From Hedera helix (lineage: Eukaryota; Streptophyta; Magnoliopsida; Apiales; Araliaceae): a DNA stretch of 64,000 nt. Below the pieces are notes generated by a model. It did not search any database. It was not told the origin of the DNA and worked only from the letters and a program-made list of their open reading frames with translations. Numbering within the stretch: position 1 is the stretch's first letter; each line of letters starts with the position of its first letter. The position numbers and the translations under genes are program-made. This document shows positions 48,195 through 62,000 of the stretch, piece by piece. The DNA lies in the NCBI GenBank assembly GCA_947179155.2, contig OX359276.1, forward strand, positions 43,238,192 through 43,302,191, given 5' to 3'.

Positions 48195-49408
48195 TTATGC
48201 TTCATCTTCAGAAGACATACTAAACACTGGATCGCCATGCTCTGTTTCAGCCGGAGAGTTATTCCCGTGAAGCTCATCACAAGGGGTTGTTTTCTTGTTC
48301 CATATCAAAGGCTCTTTGTTGTCAGATTTCAAGTTAGTGGAATCCAAAATGGTTGGTGTCGGTGGTGATGCTGATCGAGTGTAAGGAGAGAGCCATTTGG
48401 CTTTGACGTATTCCGCCGTACGCCACGGCGGAAATGGCATGCCTTTCTTCTTCAGACTCTGTTTCGCCGCCTCTGAAATTACATGTATGATCTTCTCAAG
48501 ACGGTCGGCTTTTCCAACAAATATACAAGGCAGCGTTTGGAGGATGGAATTGTAGGTTTTTGTCGATCGTGCTATTTCAAATTCTGATCTGAAATCAATG
48601 TCGGTTATAAACCTCTCCCCTTCAATAATCACATCCACATAATCATATTCCCCTGCATAATAACAACCATTGGTTAATTTTATCTAAAACATTCAATCTA
48701 TCAAAAACTAAAAATTAAAACTTCATTTTTGTTCAATTAGTACCGGCCGGATATGAGGGAGTTTTTCCCCACCGTGATTTGCAGATTGAAGCCTCATATC
48801 GGAGAGCTAACAGACCATCGACGACGACGATTCTTCCGCAAAAAGCATCTTTGTTTTTCTCAACGATTTTTGCAGTGTCCGTCAATAGGTTTCTTTCAGA
48901 ATCAGTTGAACAAATGACCAAACTCTGTTCAAAAAATGACACACTTTCAGAAAACCAGAACATAAAATACTCAGTACTTTGGGAAAAAACAATTTATTTA
49001 TGTATTTACCTTGAGAATTTCGCAAGCATCAGTAGATGAGTCAAATTCGTCGTCTGAGCAGTCGTTACAATTTCCGTTGAAACAATTGCACATATTCCGG
49101 CTACACCTCACCGGCGCCGACGACTGTTTGTCGTTGCTCTCCTCAATGAAATTCTGAACCATACTGGCCAAGCAAACAGAACTCGGCTCGAATTCATCCG
49201 GGACGTCCCTGTTTCCATTTAACTCTTCAACAACGCCGCCGGCAGCGGTGGCTCCCTTATCCACGGCCGATATCCTCGAAACGCTCGCCAACGGCCGTTC
49301 AAAAAGCCTCTTGAACCGTGACTTGGCCACCGGCTTCACCGGCACGTAGCAAGCCGATTCTTCTGGGGTGTTGAAATCAATCGGTTGAATCTTAAGCAGA
49401 AAAGGCAT
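48195..49408 (-). CDS. DUF506 family protein (plant-specific, PDDEXK-like)
   Basis: Three exons (49408-49010, 48924-48744, 48652-48195) splice in frame into 345 residues. Residues 1-133 hold a low-complexity, acidic N-terminus with VCLASMVQNFIEE and a Cys-rich run CSRNMCNCFNGNCNDCSDDE, both typical of the family. The conserved core follows: ICKSRWGKTPSYPAGEYDYV, DVIIEGERFITDIDFRSEFE, IARSTKTYNSILQTLP, and PPWRTAEYVKAKWLSPYTR near residue 280. The family has been described as PDDEXK-nuclease-like by fold; its activity and role are not settled, so I give no function. The tail after about 285 is Ser/Thr/Pro- and acid-rich. The start is the first Met of the exon. Confidence 0.93.
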
Positions 49409-50215
49409 GACTGGATCGTGTTACAAACACCTTCTTCCTTTCAACTACTTGTTAAAATGGTTAGTTTTTCCATATCACAAAATTTGTTGCTAACATTCAG
49501 TCAAACAAGGAGGACTTAACAATTCTAATTTCTAAACCCCTAAAAAACCTCAAAAATGGATTAAGAAATTAATAACTATCCTCATCGGATGACCAACAAA
49601 TTGACATGAGAACCAAGGAGAATTTGTCCAAAAATCAATGGATCTACAAAAATTCCGACTTTTTATGATAAAATTGATATCTTTATCGGTCTCTTCTTCA
49701 TTATTATATTCATATTTTGGTTGCGATTTTCCAACTACGCCACAATTCCGGCAGGTCAGGATGCGATAAACTGCCGGGGCAACTATTTCCGGTTAGAAGA
49801 TGATCGCCAATTGTGGCGGTTCAGGATGCGATAAGCTGCCGGAGCAACTATTTCCGGTTAGAAGATGATCGACGGAGAAAATAGACAGAGGAGAGAGTAG
49901 GGGAGATTTTAGTTTTGTGCTGATTGGGTATTTTTTTCAGGCTAAAGAGGAAACCAGAGGGTTGGCCATTTTAAAGGAAGGGAGTGCTGAGTGTTGCTGA
50001 CTAGGACTGAGTTTGCCAGGGTGTAGTTCACCGTGGCAATGTAGATTTGACCCGTTTGGCAGATTTTTGTGATGAAACACGTACAAGGCACAGGGGCATG
50101 GTTAAAATACCGTAAATGTACCTCTTGACTTAATCCCGTGACAATGGACGGACAACCGGCCAAGTTTGGAAATTGAAAAAAGAAAAAGAAAAAAAAAAGG
50201 GTCACGCATGTTATT
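49409..50215. promoter_or_regulatory. Upstream region of the DUF506 gene
   Basis: Contains the promoter and leader. A tandem duplication occupies 49743-49872. The rest shows no frame of interest and no obvious TATA box was fixed. Confidence 0.4.
49743..49872. repeat. 65-bp tandem duplication upstream of the DUF506 gene
   Basis: TCAGGATGCGATAAACTGCC at 49756 recurs as TCAGGATGCGATAAGCTGCC at 49821. Both are followed by GG-GCAACTATTTCCGGTTAG and AAGATGATCG. The unit is much GC-richer than its surroundings and lies about 335-465 bases upstream of the start codon. Confidence 0.9.
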
Positions 50216-51599
50216 ACTTAAAAGTAAAACTTAATTTATATTTATATACAAGAGATTTATATAAAAATATTAAAAATATATATAAAAATATAACTTACAA
50301 AAAAAAACCTCCCTTTTGTCCACAAATAACCTCAGCTTATATATTAAACTGATTTATTGTATGTTTTTCATAAATTAAACTTTCATACTCTTTTTATTTA
50401 AAATTTAAGATACATATTTTATCTAGATCAAAATTTAAAATATATTTTTATTTTAGAGTATAGAAGAATATGAATTATAAAAAAATCGATGATCACTTAA
50501 TTTACTAATATAGCTCATTTTTATTAATATAAAAATTGATGTTCAAATTTTATTGACAACAGATAAGTTATGATCTCCTTTACTTAGACCTCTTTATTTT
50601 ATATTAAGATAAATTATTGAAATAAATTAAGATATTAAAAAAAAAACATGTTTAGAGGATTCGACTCTCCCACCTAGTTAGGCCCCTCCCTAAAAATTTA
50701 GATTAAAATATTATAATAAATTAAAATATTATAAATAAATAAATCATGTTTGGAGGAGTCAAGACGTCCTCCAAGAGGAGATTGTATACGAAAGAAAAAA
50801 GAGGATAAGAGACGTCCACATAAAGTGAGATATATTAGGAAGAGACTGACAAACAAAAAAGATTAAATCAGTTAAATCCCCTCACTCCATATATCTTTAT
50901 ATATATAATTACCTTAGCTTGGATGTCCGTGTTAAACACGCGTTGTACTTAAAGAAACATAAACATCAAATATATATCATGCACTATCGAATAGATATTT
51001 GTTTAAAACAGGTTACATATATATACTTTATTTTAAAACTTTTTAATTTGTATTTAAATATTTGTACATCTATCGAGCTGCATAGATATTGTCTTCCTTC
51101 ACAATTTTATCTAATTTGTCCAAATGATTAATAACTAAAAAGAATTCAATCAACATATTTAACCCATAAAATAAAATATAATATCGGTTTATCTAGTTTC
51201 ACATGAATCGCGTGATAAATTGAAAAATTGATATAATTGCCAAATTGATTTTTCAGATGAACTACAAAATAAATTATATATTAAATATTCTAAATTCTAT
51301 AATAATAATAGCAGTAGTTAAAAAGAAAAAATGACATATTTTTAACAGCTAAACATAATATAAATCCCCAATTGCGATTTACGCAATATTCATCTGACTT
51401 TTCCTCATTTTTTACACTATTTATGAAATAAATAGAAATAACAAAAATTTACATACCCGTCAAAGTAAAATAACATGGATGCTATTATATGCCTAAAAAT
51501 TAAATACTACATCAATTTTAATTATTAAAAAATAAAATTTGATACCAATTTTTACGTTAAATTTTATTTTTTAATAGTTAAAACTTGAAACGTATTAGT
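50216..51599. other. AT-rich intergenic DNA
   Basis: I see no gene, RNA or element that I can support. Short open frames are AT-driven. Confidence 0.4.
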
Positions 51600-51724
51600 T
51601 AGACGGAAAATGACTAGTACGACCAACTCATGTGAAAACATGAGGTTAGGGGTTTGATCCTTAGTGATAACAGAAAAGAGTGTGTGTGTGTTGGGGGGTG
51701 TATAAAAGTAGCAAAAAAAAAAAA
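51600..51724 (+). mobile_element. tRNA-derived SINE-like element
   Basis: A head resembling a tRNA promoter (ATGACTAGTACGACCAACTC ... GAGGTTAGGGGTTTGATCC, the latter close to a B box) is followed by a TG repeat, TTGGGGGGTG and a poly-A tail at 51712-51724. This layout matches short plant SINEs. Target duplications were not found. Confidence 0.5.
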
Positions 51725-53739
51725 GAGACTATTATACTAATATTTCTCTTGATTTGGGCATAAGGAGAGCTAGATTGCCTATATGCCCATATTAATTAGT
51801 GAATCCGATTAATATAAAATTAATTTTTTAATAAACTGAACAATAGATTAATACTGTAAATTTGACCAACTTGAAAAATTGGTTATGGCTTGTTTCAGCT
51901 CTTTCACTATCAATTCATGCATTAATATTCTCATAATTACATTATTATTTTATTTGAAAAATGAAAAGGGGAATTCTTTACGTATTACAGGAGTTATATA
52001 CTTCAATGATGCTTCATGATATCTATCAGTCACCTTCTTGTTTTATAACTTTAGCTGAGCATGGCCGATCTTTTTGCACTCCAAATGCTTTGAATTTGCC
52101 ATCATTTACTTTCTCTGATTCATACCAACTTACAAACTTTTAGTATTGTGATACAACTAAGCCTAAAAAATCAGCATTATTTAGCTACTAATTTTGTCTC
52201 CTATATTTTCACCAAAAACAAGTGAATTGTCAAATTAATCACTTTTAACCTAATAATTAGCTTCGTGTTAGTGATTCTTCAAGAAATTTAACGCGTATTT
52301 ATGCACATATAACATATTCTCTCTGTCCCAAAATTTGGCACTCTAAATTTTTCTTTTCCGCGTTCCATGAAGGATAGGAGTTTTATTTTTTTAAATATAG
52401 ACTAAATGTATCATAAAATTTCAAATTTGCCCATGATAAAGTTATTAAATCAATTTGGTCATAATTGAAGTTATCTTTAATAATAGTGAGTATATGTTAT
52501 TTGTTCAAAATATCACAAAAATATTTTAGGGTCAAAGACTTGTAGACTCCACTTAAAAGGGAAGAGAGATATGGATATTATTAAGGACAGATAAATGTGA
52601 GTTCCATGACTGAATCACATCGTCTTGCAATTGCATGGTTATTAGGGCCCAAATTCATGCAAACGTATACCTTGGTGGGAAATTTGTGTATGTTTTTGGG
52701 ATGAAACTACTAGTGGTCCATCACTTCCATCATTAGAAATATAAATAGATTTTGGGTACGAAGACTTTGAGCATGTGAGAGAGGGAATGGGAGACCAGGA
52801 AAAATGGTCCTTTTCCGTCTAATCCCCTTTTCAATTAGGACAAACATACGTATATACAAATCAAACTTAATATTTAAATATAATACTATTCTCACTATTA
52901 AAATACATATTTTTATATTGAGATTTGTATCACACAACACATTATAATGACGAGAATGATATTATATTTAGTTTGTGTGTACTTATACTTTTCTTTTCAA
53001 GAAAACCGCTCTAATTATATTATCACGTCCTAAAAAAGGACATGATGATGACAAAATAAAAAAATCTTAAGTACCAAATTAACTCATCAAAATTTAAAAA
53101 TTAATTAATTTATAATAAATTTATTACCAAGTCTAACATACAGATGTGCCGAACATTTAAATTACTAAATATGAATATAAGTCTTAAAATTATGCTAAAC
53201 ATTATTCATGAACTTCTCAAATTAAAAGTAAATGTTGAAATCTCAACTAACCCCCATTATACCTTTCATCCTTAGCAATATTTGAAGGAGGGAAAAACAA
53301 AGAAAAAAGAGTGAGGTTTAAAGAGTCCAATAATATGAATAATCGAACATTAGAATTATATATCAACATTATATCAAGAACCAATAAAATAAAAGAAACG
53401 TAAAACCATAGAGTTGTCTAAAACAAGATAATTTAATCAAATATAACATAGAATGATAAGATCACACATTTAATCCCAAAGAAGGACTAACCGAACTCAA
53501 ATATGCTAATAATATTCTCCGTCTAACCACTTTTATCACTCCCTAATAACTTCAACAAGCCTATGGTGCACATCAGATTATAGCAAAAGTCTCGTAGATT
53601 CCCTTAAGTAAGGGGTGTTTAAATATGAATGATTTTACACAAAAAAAGACATAGCAACACAATAAATAATCCAAAGGTCGAATAGTACTAATTGTACTCG
53701 AAAAAACAACATCAGAATTACGAACAAATTTATCATATT
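51725..53739. other. AT-rich intergenic DNA
   Basis: CTCTCTGTCCCAAAATTTGG near 52319 resembles one end of a Stowaway-type MITE with no clear partner. No gene is supported. The 60-codon frame at 51961-52143 has no recognisable motif. Confidence 0.4.
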
Positions 53740-54190
53740 TTACTAAATTTGAAATAAACCATGCAAGGATATTGAGGATAGAACTAATATTGTACGAATT
53801 TATAGATAGCTGGAAGAGTTTTTCAACAAATCAAGAATCGCTCCAACCTGAATAAAAATGGATTTTAGGTGACTTTTGTAACTGAAAAAAGTATTATCTC
53901 ACAAAACATGTAGATAACTAACAGAGTTTTATAGGAAATCAAGAATCGAGCAATTTTGTTATGAGATGAAATTTATATGAATTTTACAACAAGGCTAATT
54001 AATTCCCGTCATTGGACAGACTAAATTTATAAATTGATAAATTGACCATATTTAGGAGTAGAATTGGAAAAAATGTTATTTCACAAAAGATGTAAAAAAA
54101 AATGAAAGAGATTTTTAAGGAATCAAAAATCAAGCAATTTCGACGTAGGATAAATTTTATATGAATATTACAACGGGGCTAAATTTTCTG
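53740..54190. repeat. Degenerate tandem repeat, unit about 184 bp
   Basis: A block containing AAATCAAGAATCGAGCAATT and ATATGAATTTTACAACAAGG (about 53935-53998) recurs in diverged form as AATCAAAAATCAAGCAATTT and ATATGAATATTACAACGGGG (about 54119-54182). A weaker third piece lies near 53829. Confidence 0.5.
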
Positions 54191-56000
54191 GACAGATTAT
54201 ACAACAATCCAATTACGAATAAAATATAATTAAGAATTGAAAAAGAACATCTTAGACAAATATCAATCAACAATTCATGTATTCAAAGTATATGAATTTA
54301 TAAATCGAACAACAAAAAAGGTAAAATTCTTACCCCAAATAACTAAGCAAAATAACGAGATTGCAATTCTCTAAAATACAAATTCAACCTATATCACGTG
54401 AACAAAAAATAAACCCTAAATTCTAAATTCTAATTTCTACCACAATCATGATCAAATTAACAAAAAGAATATCAACACTAACCAATTACTACGGATTAAT
54501 ATTCCTTTGTTTATGTAATCAGGTTTCACCTCTTGTTTCTTGTCCACCAATTCTGCAATTGAAGGGTTCTAATAATTAATACGTAACTGAAAATTGAAAT
54601 AGTATACAGAATATTAAACTCATAGTGTTCTTACTCATTCAAATTCTTAAAATGAAAGGAAAAAGAGAAAAAGATGAAGAAGATGAGTCTCTAATAGTAA
54701 AAAGTCGTGAAATTCTAATACGTAAACAAACCTAATCTCTCCTTTTTAGTCCAAATTGATTTTTTTCCCTCTTTCTCTCTTATTTAGTTAAAATGCAATT
54801 TAAATTTTAAAAAGCTAAAAAATTAACTAATTAAATATTAAAAATAATTATATAAGTCGTTGAATAGACCATTAATTGATTTATTTACCACAAAAAAGGT
54901 TATGTGGACCTTTTTTGCTTTTTATCTTTTTACAATGGTTGAGTGCAAGTCATTGTTTAAAACGTGACACATGACACAATTTCCTTATTTCCGTCCATAT
55001 GTTTTCTTTACATTTTCCATTGTCTACTTCCTTTCCGCAAAATCTCAAAGATTTTCACTTCATGATTCTTTTTAAAAAGTAAAGATTTGACAAGTACCCA
55101 TTGATTTCAATTTTCAGGTCCCACCCACAATGGCCTACACCATTATTAATAGTCTCGATGTTGATTTTGCTGTTATATGACTCCTAATCTTGAGTTTGCT
55201 TGTGTCCAAAAGAAAATATAAAAAAAAATCTAACTATTCGAAAAAATCTCTATTTTTACATAGTTATAATTTTTTATTTATTTTTTGAAACTCTTATTTT
55301 TTGAAACTACATTTCAAGGGAGATTGAACACGTTACATTGTTTTATGGCTAAGAAAAAGATGAAAGGCACCACATAATTACGCGTAAACTATCATACAAA
55401 AACGATGTTATTTTGTATAACTGAATACACTTTCTCTCCCGTGTCATTATAAAAATTGATGTTTTATATTTTTCAATACAATGTCATGTTATAAGGGACT
55501 CCTCACGTGTCTGTCACCTCCTGTGGTCTCTTGTTTTATTTATAATAATTCTTGTCTTTTAGAGTCTCAGTCACAGACTCGCAGCATTATCCTAGCGAGC
55601 CTACTAGCGATGCTAACTAAAAAGCATAAAAGAACGTAGCACGCTCTTTCTCAGGTCTAAACCTGCTTCAACGCAGAGATTTGTATTCAGTAAATTTCCA
55701 TCACACTAGAAAAATCCACAGGGTTGGGAAATAGACAATAATCATCTCCATATCAAATGATAAATGTACTTCTAATTCAATACGCTTACATAATAATCTA
55801 GTTGAATAATTACATTTAAATGAATACTATATGCTAGAAGTTATCATACAAAAGGGAGAGGAAATTGAAAAGCAAACCACAGTTCTGCCCGACCCGGGAA
55901 AAATATTTGTGACCATGCAATTGCACGATCTCATACAGATGATGCAGTTAAAGAATAGCAAAGGAACCTCTTTTATCGAAACTGTGCTGGGAAAGACTTC
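54191..56000. other. Intergenic DNA and 3' flank of the pyruvate kinase gene
   Basis: No gene is supported. The less AT-rich segment from about 55850 to 56000 adjoins the stop codon and is likely 3' untranslated region. A plus-strand frame 55831-56022 is its shadow. Confidence 0.4.
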
Positions 56001-59000
56001 TCAGGGAACATTCACCACTTGAATGGATAGCAACATATCCGATACTGATATGATTGTGTCGCCAGACTTGATCATCCCTTTTGCCTTCAGCAAGGAGAAA
56101 GACTTGTTGAGGGTGCTCTCCTCATCGTCAGAGAAACCAAGGCAGAAAGGTATTAATCCCCACTGCAGGTTCATGCGTCTCCTCATTGACAGTGAGGGTG
56201 TAAACGCATAGATTGGACAGTCAGGTCGACATTGGGACAGGAGAGAAGCCACGTGCCCCGACCTTGTATAAACAAACAATGCCTCTGCTCCCAGTTTGTT
56301 AGCTGAAAAGTACTATATTTATGTTACCAACAAAAGCACCAGTAGAACATTGTGATGATCATCTAAAACCTTTTTTTTTTTAAATGACATTTTCTTTTTG
56401 GCTAAAAATCATCAAAAAAACTGAGATATCAACATTACCGAGACGTAGATCAGTACAGCCAAAAAAATCTGAGCATATCATCATTTAAGTGTTGAAAAAA
56501 GAGTATCCTATCCAAACAGAAGTACTTGATTTAAGGCAAAATGAACAATAGGAAATGCAAATGCAATAGAAAGCAATAACAATCAGCTGAGATAGTATTT
56601 GCTCACACCCGTAGTCGTTTTACAATGTCAAAGCTCATCAATTGACAGTTATAAATAATAAACTTAATTCAGTAATCTACAGATATCAGATTTCTAGGCT
56701 GATTACTCTAGGCATTTACCCTTATAATGATTTGAAGATATTGTACATTTGATATGTTTCTTGTTTGTAAATTCCCCCCAAAGTGCATGAATTGTCCTTC
56801 ATGGGATAAAGTTTCTTTAAATTTGTTAAATGGCCCCTATACATATACATATTTTAACATTCATTTACAAATTGTAACTAAAATTACTTACCCTATTAAA
56901 ACATGTTTGCTCACTCATAATATGGATTTTTTGTACCAAATGTACATCTATATAGAGTATGATTTGTATTTTGATTATTTATATTAATGTTTGCAATTAA
57001 TAGCGCACATGCGCGCGCGCGCGCACACACACACACATATATTATAATCTACTTATTATATATAAAAATAAACATTAGCAACTAAAAAGTTTATTACTTG
57101 TACTAGGTTGAAGTTCTAGATCCTTCTATGCATGCTACATAAATAGATAGAATACATATAAAGCTTAGTGAGGCTCTGTTTCACAAAAAGAGTCCCATTT
57201 GATTTGATTTTTTTTTGTTTCGACATAAAAGTCCAGCTTCTTTTGATGGCAATATAAAATGATACAGTTTTGCTACATAACTACTAAACTAAGCACTAGG
57301 GAAAACATGGAACAAAAATAAATCCTTAAAGGTTTCTTTTTATGAAACGAAGGGGGAATTTACATTTGACATGGGATATCAAAAGGTCGAAGGACAAAAA
57401 GAAACACCCGTGCTAAAAACTATTTCGAATGAGCCACTATTACAATGCATGTATTAGGGCATAACCAGATTTTTTGCCACCCCGGGGGGGGGGGGGGGTA
57501 TCAATTAAGACTATATGGATTCTTTATTCCAATTATGTATGGTAATAATCTAAACGTACAAGTATTATTCCAACTATATAGATTCATTATTCCAATCAGT
57601 ATCAGTTGATGCATTCAGATTAAGTTTGCATTTGTCAGGAGAATTGTGATTGCAGGTAATAAGTGATAGAGCAATCTCAAATTTCTTATCAAGGTCAGTT
57701 CAAGAAGCAGTTGCAAAGAAACATACCCCTATTGGCAGCAGCATTACATAACTCCTCAGGGATACCACGTGGTAAAGAAAATGCAGTAACTGAGAGTTTC
57801 CGTGGCTCATGACACTTTCCCTCCCTCCGCCACTTTTCTATTCTTAAACTGATACTTCTTAGCACAGATAGTGCTTTAAAGGGGTGCAGACCCATGGCTG
57901 ACTCACCCGAAAGCATTAAAGCATCTGCTTGCTGCCTTACAACTTCAGAAACGTCAGCAACTTCTGCTCTAGTAGGGATGGGGTATTCAATCATTGATTC
58001 AAGCAACTGTGAGGCAACAATGACAGGCTTATTCAGCTGTCTGCACATCTTAACAATCTTCTTTTGGACTGATGGTACTTGTTCCAGTGGTATCTGAGCA
58101 CCAAGGTCTCCTCTTGCTACCATAACTCCATCAGATGCCTGAATAATAGTGGCCAAGTTTTTCAAAGAGTCGACATTCTCTATCTTTGAAATTACAGCAG
58201 TATCACTGCAGCACAGAACAAAGATGCATCATAGAACCAAGAGGCATATATTACAGAAACCTTAAAGAATAGAAGATTGATGACGTTGAATTGGATCTAA
58301 GTTAAGAAACTTCACAAGGAATAGGGGAAGCAGACTATTTAAGAATTCTTTGCTAATCTATAATGGCTAATTGGCTATTGGTGCAAAAGAAGTCTTGTAG
58401 AAATTTCAATTGGCTTTCCATCCCCGTTTCAATATGAACTTGTCAAAAATAATTTGGTTAATAATATGTAGCCATGGACCACCATATACAATCTTTATCG
58501 GTAATTATTTGTGGAAATCTATTAAGCAAATGAAAAAAAAATAGTTCTTCAGATATATATTTCAAAATTTGATTCTCAAACCATCCTTCACTCATTCTAT
58601 CCTGGCAATGTCTTACTACTTGCTCAATCTTTTTGATTTTTGATCTTTGATTTTTTGATAAGCTAGTAAATGCTCACTCTTTAGATTTGTTTATTCCTTT
58701 ACTTATCAGAGGAGTTGATTTATTTATTCTTTAAACAGAATTCTTAATAAAATTATTTCTTTGAGCTCCAATTTTAATATCTAGTAAGCTTTAGTTCTCA
58801 TATTAATAAAAAATCATTAATATGTCTATCAATCACCCTCTATCTAATCATAGTAGTAGATTTAATCATTTTGATTCTAATATTCAAGTATTGAAAATTC
58901 ATATTGGCATGGTAATAAAGATATACGATTCACTACTCTCTACAGCATTTTTTTAAACAAAAAATTATATAGTTTGAATTGGATTGTTTGCATTGAAAAA

Positions 59001-62000
59001 CTTGATTGAGAATCATGTATGACTAGATTGCTTTGATTCAAAGAAAAATATCATATTAAAAGTTCAATTTGCATGACCATATTAACTCCATGAGAGAGTC
59101 ATACATGTTTCATATTGTCAATATTTACTCCAATTAATTGATTGATATTATCTACTCCATAAGGTAGTCAATTGCATTAAATTGTATTGAAATTTCTATT
59201 AAATGAGGTAAAAAATTTTGTAAGGAATTCTGATTTTAGTTACTCCTTTATGAAGTTATTATTTCATGATTCTTTTGAGTACTCTTACCTATATCAATAT
59301 TATTATAAGAAAATTAGTATTACTCTGATAGCATTGAATTCATCTCACTTAAAATCTCGTTGAAAAGATTTAAAAATCTCACTTAGCCATGCTTGTAGAT
59401 TCCTAGATCCCAAGATCATCTCAATTGTCTATCCCTAGAATGCATGTCTCTTGTTTATTTATTTAGTTTTTTGTTTATTTATTGAATTAAAAAATTAAGT
59501 ACTAGTGTGTGTGTGTGTTTTGAATGTGGGGGGGGGGGGGGGGGGGGGGGGGGGGCGGTAAAAAATTGTAAAATGCACACGTTATCATAAAGTAAAACTA
59601 AAAGACCACTAATACACTTCCTACCTATCAGGAGATCGTGCGGCAATATATCTCTTCAGATGATTAATAACTTCAGCAGACTTGACAAAAGATACTGCAA
59701 TAAAATCAACACCCTCAGAGATCCCAAAATCAATGTCTAGCCAATCCTGTAAGAAATGAAAAGCTGAGAATGTCATAACAGGAGAGATCGATTTATCTTG
59801 GGTACAGTTAACTCTTTAAATGGACAATATTACCCTTCAACAGTGGCGTATCTATCTTCATGATCTGTGACCACAGAAGACATTGAAAAAACTAGCAGAT
59901 AACTTACGGGCACCTTTTAACCAAATTTTACAGGCAAGTATTTGTCATAGGCAATAATGGCTTTTACGTCACTGTAGTTGTAAGTTTGTAAACATTACAC
60001 CTTTGAACTTTAAAAAAATAAAATTTGTCAACTAAACTTTTTAAAATAGATAAATACCCCATTCCGTCTAATTTCGTTGCCAAACGTCAAAATTTTTCTG
60101 ACGTGGCTTTTAAAAAATAAAAAAAGAAATGACATGTAAATCCTAAATGGTCTATTTGGCTTATCATTTATTATGTGGCAAAAAAATAATTAAAATAAAA
60201 ATAAAATTAAAACAAATATTTATATGGACCGGGTCAAACAAATATCCACTAAAAGAAGTTGGATTCTAAAATCAAATCCACATCATCTTTCTATCTATTG
60301 AGTTCTCTCATATCTCTCTCCTCTTCTTTCTATCTACTGGGTTTTTTTTCCTTTCTGTCTCTTCTCTTCCATTCTTCTCTTCATCTTCTTATCTTCTCTC
60401 CTCCATGGCTTTTCTTCTCCTTCTGTCAATCCTAACCCGAAACCCAAACTTTGAGCAAACCAAAAGCCAGAAATCATGGGTTCTTCACGAAGGACTTTAG
60501 GATCTTCATCTATAATTAAAAATATCTTCATAATTTGAGCTTTGTACTTGATGAAAATGACTTTAGTAACTGGATAACAGCCCAATTGCTTTACAATTTG
60601 AGTAATTTCTATCTTAAATTGATTTAATTTATAAACCCTAATCCTAGATTTTGTTTCTAGGTAAAACAAAAGGTGAAGAGTCTGTTAATAACTTAACACA
60701 CACACATATATATACATACATATAGATCTTAGAATTAACACAGAGATATGAGAATACATGTTTAGGATCTCAGAATATATACATACATACATACATACAT
60801 ACATATAGACCTTAGAATAAATATACACAGAGATTTGAGAAAGAAAAAGAGAAAAAGGTGAAATGGTTTTATTATTTATTTTAATTTTATAAATTGAGAG
60901 GAGAAATTGAGAGGTTAGACAGAGAAAGGTGTGAGTTTGAGGGGAGAGACAGGTTTTTCTCGAAGAAGATGAACTGAGGAAGAGTGTTTCTGGAGGAAGA
61001 AGAATTCACAATTATGTATGCTAAAAATATTATATTTTTGGAAATATACTTTAATTTCAATTCCTATAATTAATTGTGAAAATGCATGAAAGTTATGTGG
61101 TATAATTAAAATAATAATAAAATTATTTTATTATTATTTTTTATTTTTTATTTTTTTGTGTTGCCACATAGAAAAATAATGATTTTTTTTTCTTTTTTTG
61201 CATTACCACATAATTAATTATTCATGTTTAGTGTGATTATTTGGTCTACTTGGATTCTCCCGCCTCATGGATGCAACTGATACGCCAAATAGACCATGTA
61301 GGATTTATACGTCATTTCTTTTTCTTTTTTTTAAAAAGCCACGTAACAAAAGTTTAGACGTCTGCCAAAAAAATTAGATGGAATGGGGTATTTAATGATT
61401 TTTAAGAAGGTCAGTGTGTCAATTACATTTTTTTAAAGTTTTGTGGGGTAATGCTTACAATTTGACAACCGTGACAGGGTAAAACTCATTTTTGCCATTT
61501 GTCGTATTAAACGAGAGAAGCATTGCCCCCAATAAAAAATGCATGATTATTATTTTGAAATAACCAATAACCAATCTATCTCAAACAGGAAAATATAAAA
61601 TAAACCAAACGGAGAAGTAACAGCAGCATACTTGAAGCGATTCAATCTGACTTCTAATGAGATAAGAAGATAGTGCAACCAGTTAGTTGGTAAGTTCAGG
61701 TATGGAGATTATATTCTTCAGCAAATGCGTTCAACCCAGACAAAATTCATGTGAACCTAGAACCAAAAAAAAACTATTCAAAGGGAGGGACACCAACCTT
61801 TGAAGAAATAGTTGGGAGCATTGCATTACGCTCTTGAACCAATTTCCCATTCCTCCATAAAGTAATATTAGCTCGTGGTAACAACAATCCAGGGTCAGTA
61901 CAGAGGCACCTTACATCAGGCCCAATCTTCTCGATCACTTCGAACCTTGCCATTCCCCCATCCACAATAAGTTCATCACCAACATACACATCTGTGATCA

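Noticed and set aside
48742..48963. 76-codon frame as a separate gene
   Set aside because: It is the second exon of the DUF506 gene.
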